Positions 1 to 6,020 of a stretch of DNA of 6,106 nt are shown here, in pieces. The stretch is from an uncultured Clostridia bacterium (GTDB taxonomy: Bacteria; Bacillota; Clostridia; Oscillospirales; Ruminococcaceae), in NCBI GenBank assembly GCA_947176675.1, contig CAMWRN010000157.1, positions 1 through 6,106 on the forward strand, given 5' to 3'. The notes beneath the pieces are model-generated. The model was not told the DNA's origin. It made no database searches and saw only the letters and a list, made by a program, of their open reading frames with translations. Position 1 is the stretch's first letter, and the number at the start of each line of letters is the position of its first letter. The position numbers were made by a program, and so were the translations under genes.

Positions 1-17
1 CAAGATAGAACTATTTT

Positions 18-47
18 ATTATACCTTATAACATTGCTGTTTGTCAA
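18..47 (-). promoter_or_regulatory. Strong sigma-A type promoter reading off the left edge
   Basis: On the minus strand a perfect -35 hexamer TTGACA (47-42) is followed, after an 18-base spacer, by a perfect -10 hexamer TATAAT (23-18). Transcription should begin near position 11 and run leftwards out of the window. The bases just upstream of the -35 (about 49-78) are rich in A and T tracts, resembling an UP element. No extended -10 TG is present. The promoter lies beyond the leuS stop codon, so it serves a separate downstream gene or RNA that is not visible here. Matching both hexamers exactly by chance in a non-coding gap is unlikely. Confidence 0.85.
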
Positions 48-70
48 GCGTAATTCAAAAAAATATACAC

Positions 71-111
71 AAAAAATCTTCTTATTTTTCAGCAGGTTAT
101 ATAAAACCGCT
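71..111 (-). terminator. Weak possible terminator after leuS
   Basis: Read on the minus strand, starting at the last base of the leuS stop codon, AGCGGTT pairs with AACCTGCT around a six-base loop. This gives seven base pairs with one bulged T (111-91). A run of six T follows, but only after 14 bases (76-71). A second, purely A-T pairing between 89-84 and 77-72 could join the hairpin to the T run. The distance to the T run makes this a poor intrinsic terminator, so partial readthrough is possible. Confidence 0.35.
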
Positions 112-2516
112 TATTTTACAACAATATTTACCAGTCTGCCCTTGACGTAAATTTCCTTGACAATGTTCTTTCCGTCAAGAGCCGCGGCAACCGCTCCGTC
201 CGCCTTGGCAAGTCCTAGAACCTCGTCCTGCTCTGCCTCCGCTGGAATATTTATCTTAGCTTTGATCTTTCCGTTGACCTGAACTGCGACCTCGATCATA
301 CTGTCAACGCAAAGCTTTTCATCATACTTGACCCATTCCTGCTCGTTCAGTATGCCGCTGAAGATCAAGCTGTACATTTCTTCGGTGATGTGAGGTGCAA
401 ACGGATTGAGCATGATCAACAAAGTTTTCATCTCCGCTTTGTTGATACTGCCGATGCTGTAGATCTCATTGATAAGACTCATCATCGCCGCTACAGAAGT
501 GTTGAACTTCATCGCCTCGATATCCTCCGAGACCTTTTTCACGGTCTTGTGCATAATGGAAACTGTTTCGGGACGGTACTCATCTCCGTCGATAAGTTTT
601 TCCTGCAAAGCCCATATCCTGTCCAGGAAACGCTTGCAGCCTTTCATACTGGTCTCGCTCCAAGGCGCAGCCTGCTCGTAGTCGCCCATGAACAGCACAT
701 ACACTCTCAGAACGTCCGCGCCGTACTGATCAACCACATCGTTGGGGTCAACAACGTTGCCCTTTGACTTGCTCATTTTCTCTCCGTCCGGTCCGAGAAC
801 AAGTCCCTGAGCCGTTCTCTTAGCGTATGGCTCGTCGCAGGGAACTTCTCCCATGTCGTACAAAAACCTGTGCCAGAATCTGGAATAAATCATGTGACGT
901 GTAACGTGCTCCATGCCTCCGTTGTACCAATCAACAGGCATCCAGTACTTCAACGCACCCTGAGAAGCGAAAGCCTGATCGTTGTGGGGGTCGCAGTACC
1001 GCAGGAAATACCAAGACGAACCTGCCCACTGGGGCATGGTGTCGGTCTCCCGCTTTGCGTCGCCGCCGCACTTTGGACACTTGCAGTGTACGAACTCATC
1101 TATTTTTGCAAGCGGACTTTCACCGTCAGTACCCGGCTGGAAATTCTCCACGGGAGGCAGCTTCAAGGGCAGTTCGCCGTAAGGTACGGCTACCATTCCG
1201 CACTTTGGACAATGGACAATAGGGATAGGCTCGCCCCAGTAACGCTGGCGGTTGAACGCCCAGTCCTTCATCTTATACTGGACTCCCTTTTCGCCGCAGC
1301 CCTTTTCAGCGATGACCTCAAGCATTTTCGCAATAGCGTCCTTTTTATTGGAAATTCCGTTGAGAATGCCCGAATTAATCATCTCGCCCTCGCCGGTGTA
1401 AACCTCTTTTTCAATGTCGCCGCCCTTGATCACAGGAATGATCTCTATGCCGAATTTCTTTGCGAAATCATAGTCTCTGCCGTCGTGTGCGGGAACAGCC
1501 ATTATCGCGCCTGTTCCGTAGCCCATCATAACATAGTCGGAAATGTATATGGGAACTTCCTTTTCGGTAATTGGATTGATTGCCGTAAGACCATCTATCT
1601 TTACGCCTGTTTTGTCTTTGACAAGTTGTGTACGCTCAAACTCGCTCTTCTTTGCACACTCGGCTTTATAAGCATCGAGTGCTTCAATATTTGCAATTTT
1701 ATCGCGGTACTTTTCAATGATAGGGTGCTCGGGAGCGATTACCATAAATGTTACGCCGTAAAGCGTATCAGGACGTGTTGTATAGATACGAAGCTGCTCG
1801 CCGTTCTCCTTGACAGTGAAGTTCACAAACGCGCCTGTGGACTTGCCAATCCAGTTTTCCTGCTGGAGACGGATATTCGGCAGATAGTTTACCTCGTCCA
1901 GACCCTGCAGAAGCTTGTCTGCGTACTCGGTAATGCGGAGATACCATACCTCCTTGGTTTTCTGCACAATATCGCTGTGACAGATGTCGCACTTTCCGCC
2001 TTGGGAGTCCTCGTTGGAAAGAACAACCTTACAGCTCGGACAGTAGTTTACCAGCGTTTTGTCTCTGAAAACAAGGCCTTTCTCGAACATTTTCAGGAAT
2101 ATCCACTGCGTCCACTTGTAGTAGTTTTCATCGGTGGTGTCGATGACTCTCGACCAGTCAAAGGAAAAACCAACGCGCTTGAGCTGATCTGTGAACTTGG
2201 CGATATTGTTGTCGGTAACAACTCTCGGATGCACGCCTGTTTTTACCGCAGTGTTTTCTGTAGGCAGACCGTATGCGTCAAAGCCTATGGGGAACAGTAC
2301 GTTGTAACCCTCCAGACGGCGCTTCCTGCTGACTACTTCAAGCCCCGAATAGGCCTTTATGTGACCAACATGCATACCTGCTCCCGAGGGATAGGGAAAT
2401 TCAACAAGGGCGTAGAACTTAGGCTTTTTGCTGTCGGTCTCCGCCTTGAAGGTGTCGTGTTCCTCCCAATATCTCTGCCATTTTTTCTCAATGGACGAAT
2501 AGTCATATTTTTCCAC
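111..2516 (-). CDS. leuS: Leucine--tRNA ligase (LeuRS), class I
   Basis: This cytoplasmic enzyme attaches leucine to tRNA-Leu using ATP. Counting from the GTG start (801 residues), the HIGH-type motif is HVGH at 49-52 and KMSKS is at 580-584. A first zinc site has CxxC pairs at 159/162 and 176/179. A second set is at 436/439 and 478-483. The CP1 editing domain shows TTRPDT at 246-251 and the GTGAIMAVPAHDGRDYDF block from 334. The WAGSSWYFLRY catalytic-domain block is at 497-507. Little sequence separates QGLVLGPDG from KMSKS, so the leucine-specific insertion of E. coli LeuRS is absent, as in Bacillus. Start: the ATG at 2525 abuts the Shine-Dalgarno AAAGGA (2531-2526) with no spacing, whereas the GTG at 2516 lies nine bases from it and gives MEKYDYSSIEKKW. 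GTG is therefore preferred; the ATG would add three residues. It follows the membrane protein gene by 33 bases, and no T-box leader fits. Confidence 0.97.
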   Translation of the reverse strand: MEKYDYSSIEKKWQRYWEEHDTFKAETDSKKPKFYALVEFPYPSGAGMHVGHIKAYSGLEVVSRKRRLEGYNVLFPIGFDAYGLPTENTAVKTGVHPRVVTDNNIAKFTDQLKRVGFSFDWSRVIDTTDENYYKWTQWIFLKMFEKGLVFRDKTLVNYCPSCKVVLSNEDSQGGKCDICHSDIVQKTKEVWYLRITEYADKLLQGLDEVNYLPNIRLQQENWIGKSTGAFVNFTVKENGEQLRIYTTRPDTLYGVTFMVIAPEHPIIEKYRDKIANIEALDAYKAECAKKSEFERTQLVKDKTGVKIDGLTAINPITEKEVPIYISDYVMMGYGTGAIMAVPAHDGRDYDFAKKFGIEIIPVIKGGDIEKEVYTGEGEMINSGILNGISNKKDAIAKMLEVIAEKGCGEKGVQYKMKDWAFNRQRYWGEPIPIVHCPKCGMVAVPYGELPLKLPPVENFQPGTDGESPLAKIDEFVHCKCPKCGGDAKRETDTMPQWAGSSWYFLRYCDPHNDQAFASQGALKYWMPVDWYNGGMEHVTRHMIYSRFWHRFLYDMGEVPCDEPYAKRTAQGLVLGPDGEKMSKSKGNVVDPNDVVDQYGADVLRVYVLFMGDYEQAAPWSETSMKGCKRFLDRIWALQEKLIDGDEYRPETVSIMHKTVKKVSEDIEAMKFNTSVAAMMSLINEIYSIGSINKAEMKTLLIMLNPFAPHITEEMYSLIFSGILNEQEWVKYDEKLCVDSMIEVAVQVNGKIKAKINIPAEAEQDEVLGLAKADGAVAAALDGKNIVKEIYVKGRLVNIVVK

Positions 2517-2525
2517 TATAATCAT

Positions 2526-2531
2526 TCCTTT
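2526..2531 (-). promoter_or_regulatory. leuS ribosome binding site favouring a GTG start
   Basis: The minus strand reads AAAGGA immediately followed by ATG (2525-2523). A Shine-Dalgarno sequence with zero spacing should not serve that ATG. The in-frame GTG at 2516-2514 is nine bases away, a normal distance, so this site argues for initiation at GTG. Confidence 0.7.
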
Positions 2532-2549
2532 GCATATTTTTGCGTATTT

Positions 2550-2942
2550 TTATTCGATTGCTTGGTCGGACTCCGCTTTGACAGTTTCACGAAAGTACTG
2601 TTTAAGATTTTTATTTCCGATAAGCATAATAAGCGACAAGACATCTATAAGCACCGCAGCCGCTGTCACAGCAATAACAACGGTATTCAACGGCTCGGAC
2701 ACACCCGCAGTTCTCACTGCAAACCATATTATCAGCATAAAAGGCATATCCGCAATGCGAAGCAGTATGCCTATATTACGCGCCGCAAAATTTCCTTTTT
2801 TTATGCCGCCTGCCGCCCAGAAGCCGATGACTGCCAGCGGTATTGCAAGCGTCAGCAGCGACAGAACCGAGCCTATCCCGCATAACAAAGCCGCTGCGGA
2901 AGATGCCGCCCTGCCTTTTTCCGCGCTTTCCGACAAAGCCAT
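2550..2942 (-). CDS. Small multi-pass membrane protein, function unknown
   Basis: I do not recognise this 130-residue protein. After a short polar N-terminus (1-13) it is mostly hydrophobic. A long segment at about 16-44, with a proline at 35, could be one long or two short helices. Further helices lie at about 56-76 and 86-109, giving three or four membrane passes. Glycine- and lysine-rich residues at 45-51 form a likely loop, and a charged tail of about 20 residues closes the protein. No signal-peptidase site, cysteine pair or catalytic motif is visible. The ATG lies five bases after the rsfS stop, and its GGAG Shine-Dalgarno sits inside the end of rsfS eight bases upstream, so it is probably translationally coupled to rsfS. 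A separate leuS gene follows. Normal initiation signals and operon fit support a real gene; the role cannot be read from the sequence. Confidence 0.8.
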   Translation of the reverse strand: MALSESAEKGRAASSAAALLCGIGSVLSLLTLAIPLAVIGFWAAGGIKKGNFAARNIGILLRIADMPFMLIIWFAVRTAGVSEPLNTVVIAVTAAAVLIDVLSLIMLIGNKNLKQYFRETVKAESDQAIE

Positions 2943-2947
2943 TCAGA

Positions 2948-3310
2948 TCACTCCAAATATTGTTTTATATCAACGTCGTGACCGTCGCTCCAAAGTCTTT
3001 CCAGATTATAGAAATCCCTTGTTTCCTTATAGAAAATGTGTACCACAACGTCCGAATAATCAAGCACTATCCAGTTTGAGCCGTTGTTTCCCTGAACCTG
3101 CCTCGGCTCTCTGCCCATTTCCTTAAGGCGGAATTCAAGTTCGTCCGCCAGAGATTTGGTATGAGTGGAAGAGGTACCGTCCGCGATAATAAAATAGTCC
3201 GCGATTATCGTCAGGTCGCCTATTCCTATTACGCGTATATCCTCCGCCTTTTTGCCGTCGAGAATTTTCACAGCCGCCTTGATAAGCTCCTCCTGCGTAA
3301 GCTTCGCCAT
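2948..3310 (-). CDS. rsfS: Ribosomal silencing factor RsfS (DUF143/Iojap family)
   Basis: RsfS binds protein uL14 on the 50S subunit and blocks joining with the 30S, reducing translation in starvation or stationary phase (family knowledge). The 120-residue length is usual for the family. Two family hallmarks are visible: DLTIIADYFIIADGTSSTH at 32-50, matching the usual TDYFVI-type segment, and WIVLDYSDVVVHIF at 80-93 followed by FYNLERLW at 100-107. The ATG shares its A with the yqeK stop codon (TGATG), and a GGAG Shine-Dalgarno lies five bases upstream within yqeK, so the two genes are probably coupled. Many Clostridia carry a LytR-CpsA-Psr gene between yqeK and rsfS; it is absent here. Identification is secure from the motifs and the conserved yqeK-rsfS neighbourhood. 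Confidence 0.95.
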   Translation of the reverse strand: MAKLTQEELIKAAVKILDGKKAEDIRVIGIGDLTIIADYFIIADGTSSTHTKSLADELEFRLKEMGREPRQVQGNNGSNWIVLDYSDVVVHIFYKETRDFYNLERLWSDGHDVDIKQYLE

Positions 3311-3900
3311 CAGATCTCCGTCCTTTCTTTTTTCTTTTCCGAAACGTATTGATTGTACGCCTCAATAGTGTGGTGCGGCAGCATAGAGCCTTTCGCCACC
3401 ACATCCGATATGGAAAACCTGAGAGCCTCCAGCATGGTTTTTTCGATGCTCTGGTAGGCGTTTTTCCGCATTTTGTTAACGTCCTTGTAGTTCCTGTCCG
3501 CCGAAATAAGGTCGGCAATGTAAATAATTTCCTCAAGGCGGCTCATGTCCGCCCTGCCCACGGTATGATACCGCACAGCGTTGAGAATGTCATCGTCGTG
3601 GACGTTGAGAACGTTCTCGGCGTACCATGCTCCCGCTATCGCATGATAAAGCGGAGGCGTTACAAGCTCCACAGGCGAAACGTCCAGCGTGGATTTTTTC
3701 GCCATTATCAGCTGCTCCTCCTTGGGTATCTCCTTGCAGATGTCGTGGAGAAGTCCTGTCAGATACGCCTTTTCAGGCGAGTGCCAGTCATACTTCTCCG
3801 CCAGCTTTTTTGCTTCGTCTGCAACGTTCAGGCTGTGCTGAAACCGTTTCTTTGAAAGCCTGATACTCAGTATGTCGGTCAGTTCGGCAGCGGAATACAT
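3310..3900 (-). CDS. yqeK: YqeK-family HD-domain nucleotide hydrolase (Ap4A hydrolase)
   Basis: Members of this HD-superfamily group hydrolyse diadenosine tetraphosphate symmetrically to ADP (family knowledge). Numbering from the preferred ATG at 3900 (196 residues), the metal-site ligands are visible: H22 in FQHSLNVA, the HD pair H52-D53 in LLHDICK, H86 in YHAI, H112 in RYHTVG, and D130 in YIADLIS followed by the typical DRNYKDV. The C-terminus is lysine- and glutamate-rich (KKKERTEI). Start: an ATG two codons earlier (3906) lies only two bases from the AAGGGG Shine-Dalgarno (3914-3909), while the ATG at 3900 is eight bases away, so 3900 is favoured. The gene follows nadD, its usual partner, and overlaps rsfS by one base. 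Ap4A is a side product of aminoacyl-tRNA synthetases, which fits the nearby leuS, though that link is inference. Confidence 0.94.
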   Translation of the reverse strand: MYSAAELTDILSIRLSKKRFQHSLNVADEAKKLAEKYDWHSPEKAYLTGLLHDICKEIPKEEQLIMAKKSTLDVSPVELVTPPLYHAIAGAWYAENVLNVHDDDILNAVRYHTVGRADMSRLEEIIYIADLISADRNYKDVNKMRKNAYQSIEKTMLEALRFSISDVVAKGSMLPHHTIEAYNQYVSEKKKERTEI

Positions 3901-3908
3901 AGACATTT

Positions 3909-3914
3909 CCCCTT
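3909..3914 (-). promoter_or_regulatory. yqeK ribosome binding site favouring the second ATG
   Basis: AAGGGG on the minus strand lies two bases before the ATG at 3906 but eight bases before the in-frame ATG at 3900. Normal spacing supports the downstream codon. The difference is only two residues. Confidence 0.6.
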
Positions 3915-3925
3915 ATAATTACACG

Positions 3926-3948
3926 ACCAAGACGATATTACTCTTGGT
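3926..3948. repeat. Perfect 7-bp inverted repeat at the end of nadD
   Basis: ACCAAGA (3926-3932) and TCTTGGT (3942-3948) form a perfect seven-pair stem with a nine-base loop, spanning the nadD stop codon. In the transcript the hairpin would sit about a dozen bases upstream of the yqeK Shine-Dalgarno. No U run follows, so it does not look like an intrinsic terminator. A short direct repeat AAGACGAT also occurs at 3929-3936 and 3950-3957. Chance is possible for a stem this short. Confidence 0.4.
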
Positions 3949-4546
3949 AAAGACGATTTTCCAATATATATTTTACTACATTTTGCGGAACATAGCAAGA
4001 TATATCGCAATTTTTTATAATTTTTTCACGAATTTCCGTAGAAGAAATATCCAGCGGTTCCGTTTTTACAAAAATCACCTTGCCGAATCTGCGCAGTTCA
4101 GCCGCTTTTTTTTCAAGATTATCCATATCCGTACCGTCCCGCTCACGCGAAACTGCCGCAAGATTGCACAGGGAAAGTATTTCCTGCCAGCTTTTCCACC
4201 TGTCAAAGGACATTAGCATATCCCCGCCCACAAGCAGGAAAAGCTCGTCGTTCGGGTACAGGCCGTGAAAATGCCGAACAGTATCCACCGTATAGCTTAC
4301 GCCCTTTTGTGATATCTCGTGATCGCTGACCATTGCAAAATGCATATCCGCAAATGCAAGACGGCACATTTCAAGCCTGTCCGCGCCGCTTGCGGGACGG
4401 CGTTTCATGTCCTTTTTAAACGGAGAAACGCCAGTTGGCATAACGATAACCTCGTCAAGCTGCAAGGCTTTATGAAGCTCCGAAGCGAGACTGACGTGTC
4501 CGTTGTGAACGGGATCGAAGCTGCCCCCGAAAATTGCCCTGCGCAT
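3938..4546 (-). CDS. nadD: Nicotinate-nucleotide adenylyltransferase
   Basis: NadD transfers AMP from ATP to nicotinate mononucleotide, giving deamido-NAD, the step before amidation to NAD. The 202-residue length is typical. The nucleotidyltransferase signature GGSFDPVHNGH is at 7-17, with the HxGH histidines at 14 and 17. Other family blocks are SYTVDTV (84-90), LLVGGDM (104-110), the tryptophan pair in RWKSW (116-120), and the C-terminal ISSTEIR (167-173) that completes the ATP site, followed by YVPQNVVKYI. The usual PPHK loop appears as SPFK (41-44), keeping the lysine but losing the histidine. The ATG overlaps the yhbY stop codon by one base (TAATG), and nadD precedes yqeK as in most Firmicutes. 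Expression should follow the operon; no separate promoter was found. Function is secure. Confidence 0.97.
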   Translation of the reverse strand: MRRAIFGGSFDPVHNGHVSLASELHKALQLDEVIVMPTGVSPFKKDMKRRPASGADRLEMCRLAFADMHFAMVSDHEISQKGVSYTVDTVRHFHGLYPNDELFLLVGGDMLMSFDRWKSWQEILSLCNLAAVSRERDGTDMDNLEKKAAELRRFGKVIFVKTEPLDISSTEIREKIIKNCDISCYVPQNVVKYILENRLYQE

Positions 4547-4842
4547 TACTTTGTTTTAAGGTCGATCTTGGGATTCTGCGGGTTGCGCTTGAACAGAACG
4601 AACTTGTTTCCGATGACCTGTACCACCTCGGATTTGGTTTTCTCCGCAAGCTCCTCCGCCGCCTCTGCGGGAGACAGCATACAGCCGTCCTGAACTTTCA
4701 TTTTGATAAGCTCCCGCGCTTTTAGGGCGTCCGATACCTGAACCACCAGCGTATCTATGATACCGTTTTTTCCTACCTGCAAAATGGTATCCTCCGTCAT
4801 TGCAATGCTTTTCAGTTTTGATCTTTGTTTGCTTGTTATCAT
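4546..4842 (-). CDS. yhbY: YhbY/CRM-domain RNA-binding protein, ribosome assembly factor
   Basis: This 98-residue protein is essentially a single CRM domain. The family binds pre-50S ribosomal RNA (E. coli YhbY associates with pre-50S particles; in plants the domain serves intron splicing). Visible hallmarks are the N-terminal SKQRSKLKSIA segment (4-14), the GKNG loop at 24-27 corresponding to the conserved GxxG RNA-binding turn, LKARELIKMKV at 40-50, and the closing VVQVIGNKFVLFKRN strand at 73-87. A lysine-rich tail ends the protein. The ATG has AAAGGA about nine bases upstream and lies 30 bases after the HAD gene. The stop codon overlaps the nadD start. In many Firmicutes obgE sits just upstream of yhbY; here a HAD phosphatase takes that place. 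Confidence 0.94.
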   Translation of the reverse strand: MITSKQRSKLKSIAMTEDTILQVGKNGIIDTLVVQVSDALKARELIKMKVQDGCMLSPAEAAEELAEKTKSEVVQVIGNKFVLFKRNPQNPKIDLKTK

Positions 4843-4872
4843 AATATCTAATCCTTTCGTTTTTTTACTTGT

Positions 4873-5511
4873 TTAAATACCGAGAACTCTTTTCGCCGCG
4901 TCATAAACTTCGGAGAAGCTTTGCGCTGCGGGAACATCCCTGTCAACGTTTCCGAAGCCGTAAGCCGCATGGATAAAGGGTATCCCCGCGGAATCCGACG
5001 CGTCCAGATCGCCCTGTGTATCCCCCACATAGACCGCCTTGTCAAGTCCGTTCCGCTCCATAACAATGCGGATATTTTCTGCTTTTGCAAGACCGGTCCC
5101 GCCGGGACACTCAAAGTCGGCAAAATATTTGCCCAGCTTGTGGTACTCCAGAAAGGTCTCGATGTAGCCGCTCTGACAGTTGCTGACGATAAACAGTCTG
5201 CTTAGACCGCAAAGACGTTCAAGTTCCTTTTCAAGCTCGGGGAACAGCACTCCGCCGTGTTTTTCAAGGTATTCCTGCTCGACCCGTTCGCACTCATGCA
5301 TTATCTTGATACGCAGGGACGGTTCAAGCTCGGGAAGCATAAGCTCTGCGATGGTTTCCATGGTTTTTCCCATAAAACCCCGCATATCCTCGCCTGTGAC
5401 CTGTCTGTCAGTTTCGGGACGGCGCGACAAAGCCTCGCTCCATGAAACGGCGACCTGCTCCGAGGAGTCCCACAAAGTTCCGTCCAGATCGAAAATTATT
5501 CCGTAGTTCAT
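4873..5511 (-). CDS. HAD-superfamily hydrolase, phosphoglycolate phosphatase-like
   Basis: This 212-residue soluble enzyme has all four HAD motifs. Motif I is FDLDGTLWD (7-15) with nucleophile D8 and general acid D10. Motif II is FIVSNC with S110. Motif III is the lysine at 143 in GLAKAEN. Motif IV is VYVGDTQGDLDAS with D164 and D168. Residues of about 16-85, between motifs I and II, form a helical C1-type cap, as in phosphoglycolate phosphatase and beta-phosphoglucomutase relatives. The intact motifs predict an active Mg-dependent phosphatase, but the substrate cannot be read from the sequence; general metabolite clean-up is only a guess. The ATG is 11 bases after queF, with TAAGGAG (5525-5519) as Shine-Dalgarno seven bases upstream; the first three bases of that site are the queF stop codon. 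This tight link suggests co-expression with queF. Confidence 0.9.
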   Translation of the reverse strand: MNYGIIFDLDGTLWDSSEQVAVSWSEALSRRPETDRQVTGEDMRGFMGKTMETIAELMLPELEPSLRIKIMHECERVEQEYLEKHGGVLFPELEKELERLCGLSRLFIVSNCQSGYIETFLEYHKLGKYFADFECPGGTGLAKAENIRIVMERNGLDKAVYVGDTQGDLDASDSAGIPFIHAAYGFGNVDRDVPAAQSFSEVYDAAKRVLGI

Positions 5512-5518
5512 AATAATG

Positions 5519-5525
5519 CTCCTTA
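5519..5525 (-). promoter_or_regulatory. HAD gene ribosome binding site overlapping the queF stop
   Basis: TAAGGAG on the minus strand is a near-ideal Shine-Dalgarno seven bases before the HAD ATG. Its TAA is the queF stop codon, so ribosomes finishing queF clear the site where the next gene initiates. Translational coupling is a reasonable inference. Confidence 0.8.
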
Positions 5526-6020
5526 CCTGTTATCAATTTTTTCGGGATATAAGTCATGGTGAGTAAGCCTGTCAACCGCCACCTGCTCCCACATCGTACC
5601 CTCTTTGCCGTAGTTGCAGTAAGGGTCTATGGAAATGCCTCCCCGCGGGGTAAACTTCCCCCAGACCTCGATATACTTTGGATCCATAAGCTTGATAAGG
5701 TCTTTCATGATGATGTTCATGCAGTCTTCATGGAAATCCCCGTGGTTGCGGAAGCTGTAGAGATAAAGCTTCAGGGACTTGCTTTCCACCATTCTTTCGG
5801 CAGGGACATAGGAAATATACACCGCCGCAAAATCGGGCTGACCGGTTATAGGGCAAAGGCTTGTGAACTCGGGACAGTTGAATTTCACAAAATAGTCGTT
5901 GTCGGGGTGCTTGTTGATAAAGGTCTCCAGCACCTCGGGGGCGTAGTCCGTGGGGTATTTTGTTTTTTGGTTTCCGAGCAGGGTCACGCCCTCGGTCTCG
6001 GTTTTGGTTCTTCCTGACAT
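5523..6020 (-). CDS. queF: NADPH-dependent 7-cyano-7-deazaguanine (preQ0) reductase
   Basis: QueF reduces the nitrile of preQ0 to the amine preQ1, the base inserted into tRNAs with GUN anticodons on the way to queuosine. At 165 residues it is the short unimodular form known from Bacillus subtilis, not the duplicated E. coli type. The catalytic cysteine is C56 in FTSLCPITGQPDF, with acidic partner D63. The QueF motif ESKSLKLY (79-86) binds NADPH, and FRNHGDFHEDC (90-100) supplies the substrate-binding His97/Glu98. WGKFTPRGGISIDPY (120-134) and the closing HDLYPEKIDNR are also typical. The ATG has AGGAAG nine bases upstream, and the N-terminus EGVTLLGNQ aligns with the family, supporting this start. 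No other queuosine genes (queC, queD, queE) are in the window; downstream lies the HAD gene. It is the first visible gene of the cluster. Confidence 0.98.
   Translation of the reverse strand: MSGRTKTETEGVTLLGNQKTKYPTDYAPEVLETFINKHPDNDYFVKFNCPEFTSLCPITGQPDFAAVYISYVPAERMVESKSLKLYLYSFRNHGDFHEDCMNIIMKDLIKLMDPKYIEVWGKFTPRGGISIDPYCNYGKEGTMWEQVAVDRLTHHDLYPEKIDNR

Noticed and set aside
1768..1992. Minus-strand 74-codon frame inside leuS
   Set aside because: It is out of frame within a conserved part of LeuRS, with no sign of frameshifting or its own initiation site.
870..2885. Plus-strand open frame of 671 codons opposite leuS
   Set aside because: It is in exact codon register with leuS and exists because leuS avoids TTA, CTA and TCA. 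It starts at a GTG inside leuS with no ribosome binding site, and its translation has no recognisable domain.
2530..3126. Plus-strand open frame of 198 codons across the membrane protein and rsfS
   Set aside because: It covers two genes with good start signals on the other strand, shows no domain, and has low-complexity composition.
3135..3536. Minus-strand 133-codon frame across yqeK and rsfS
   Set aside because: It is highly basic, arginine-rich nonsense translation overlapping two well-supported genes in another frame.
3349..3855. Plus-strand open frame of 168 codons opposite yqeK
   Set aside because: It has the same register effect. The yqeK strand carries a full set of HD-domain motifs and proper initiation signals.
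4843..4872. Promoter or terminator between the HAD gene and yhbY
   Set aside because: The 30 bases contain only an A-rich run and the yhbY ribosome binding site. There is no stem or promoter hexamers.
5556..6017. Plus-strand open frame of 153 codons opposite queF
   Set aside because: It is a codon-register shadow of queF, which is unmistakable.
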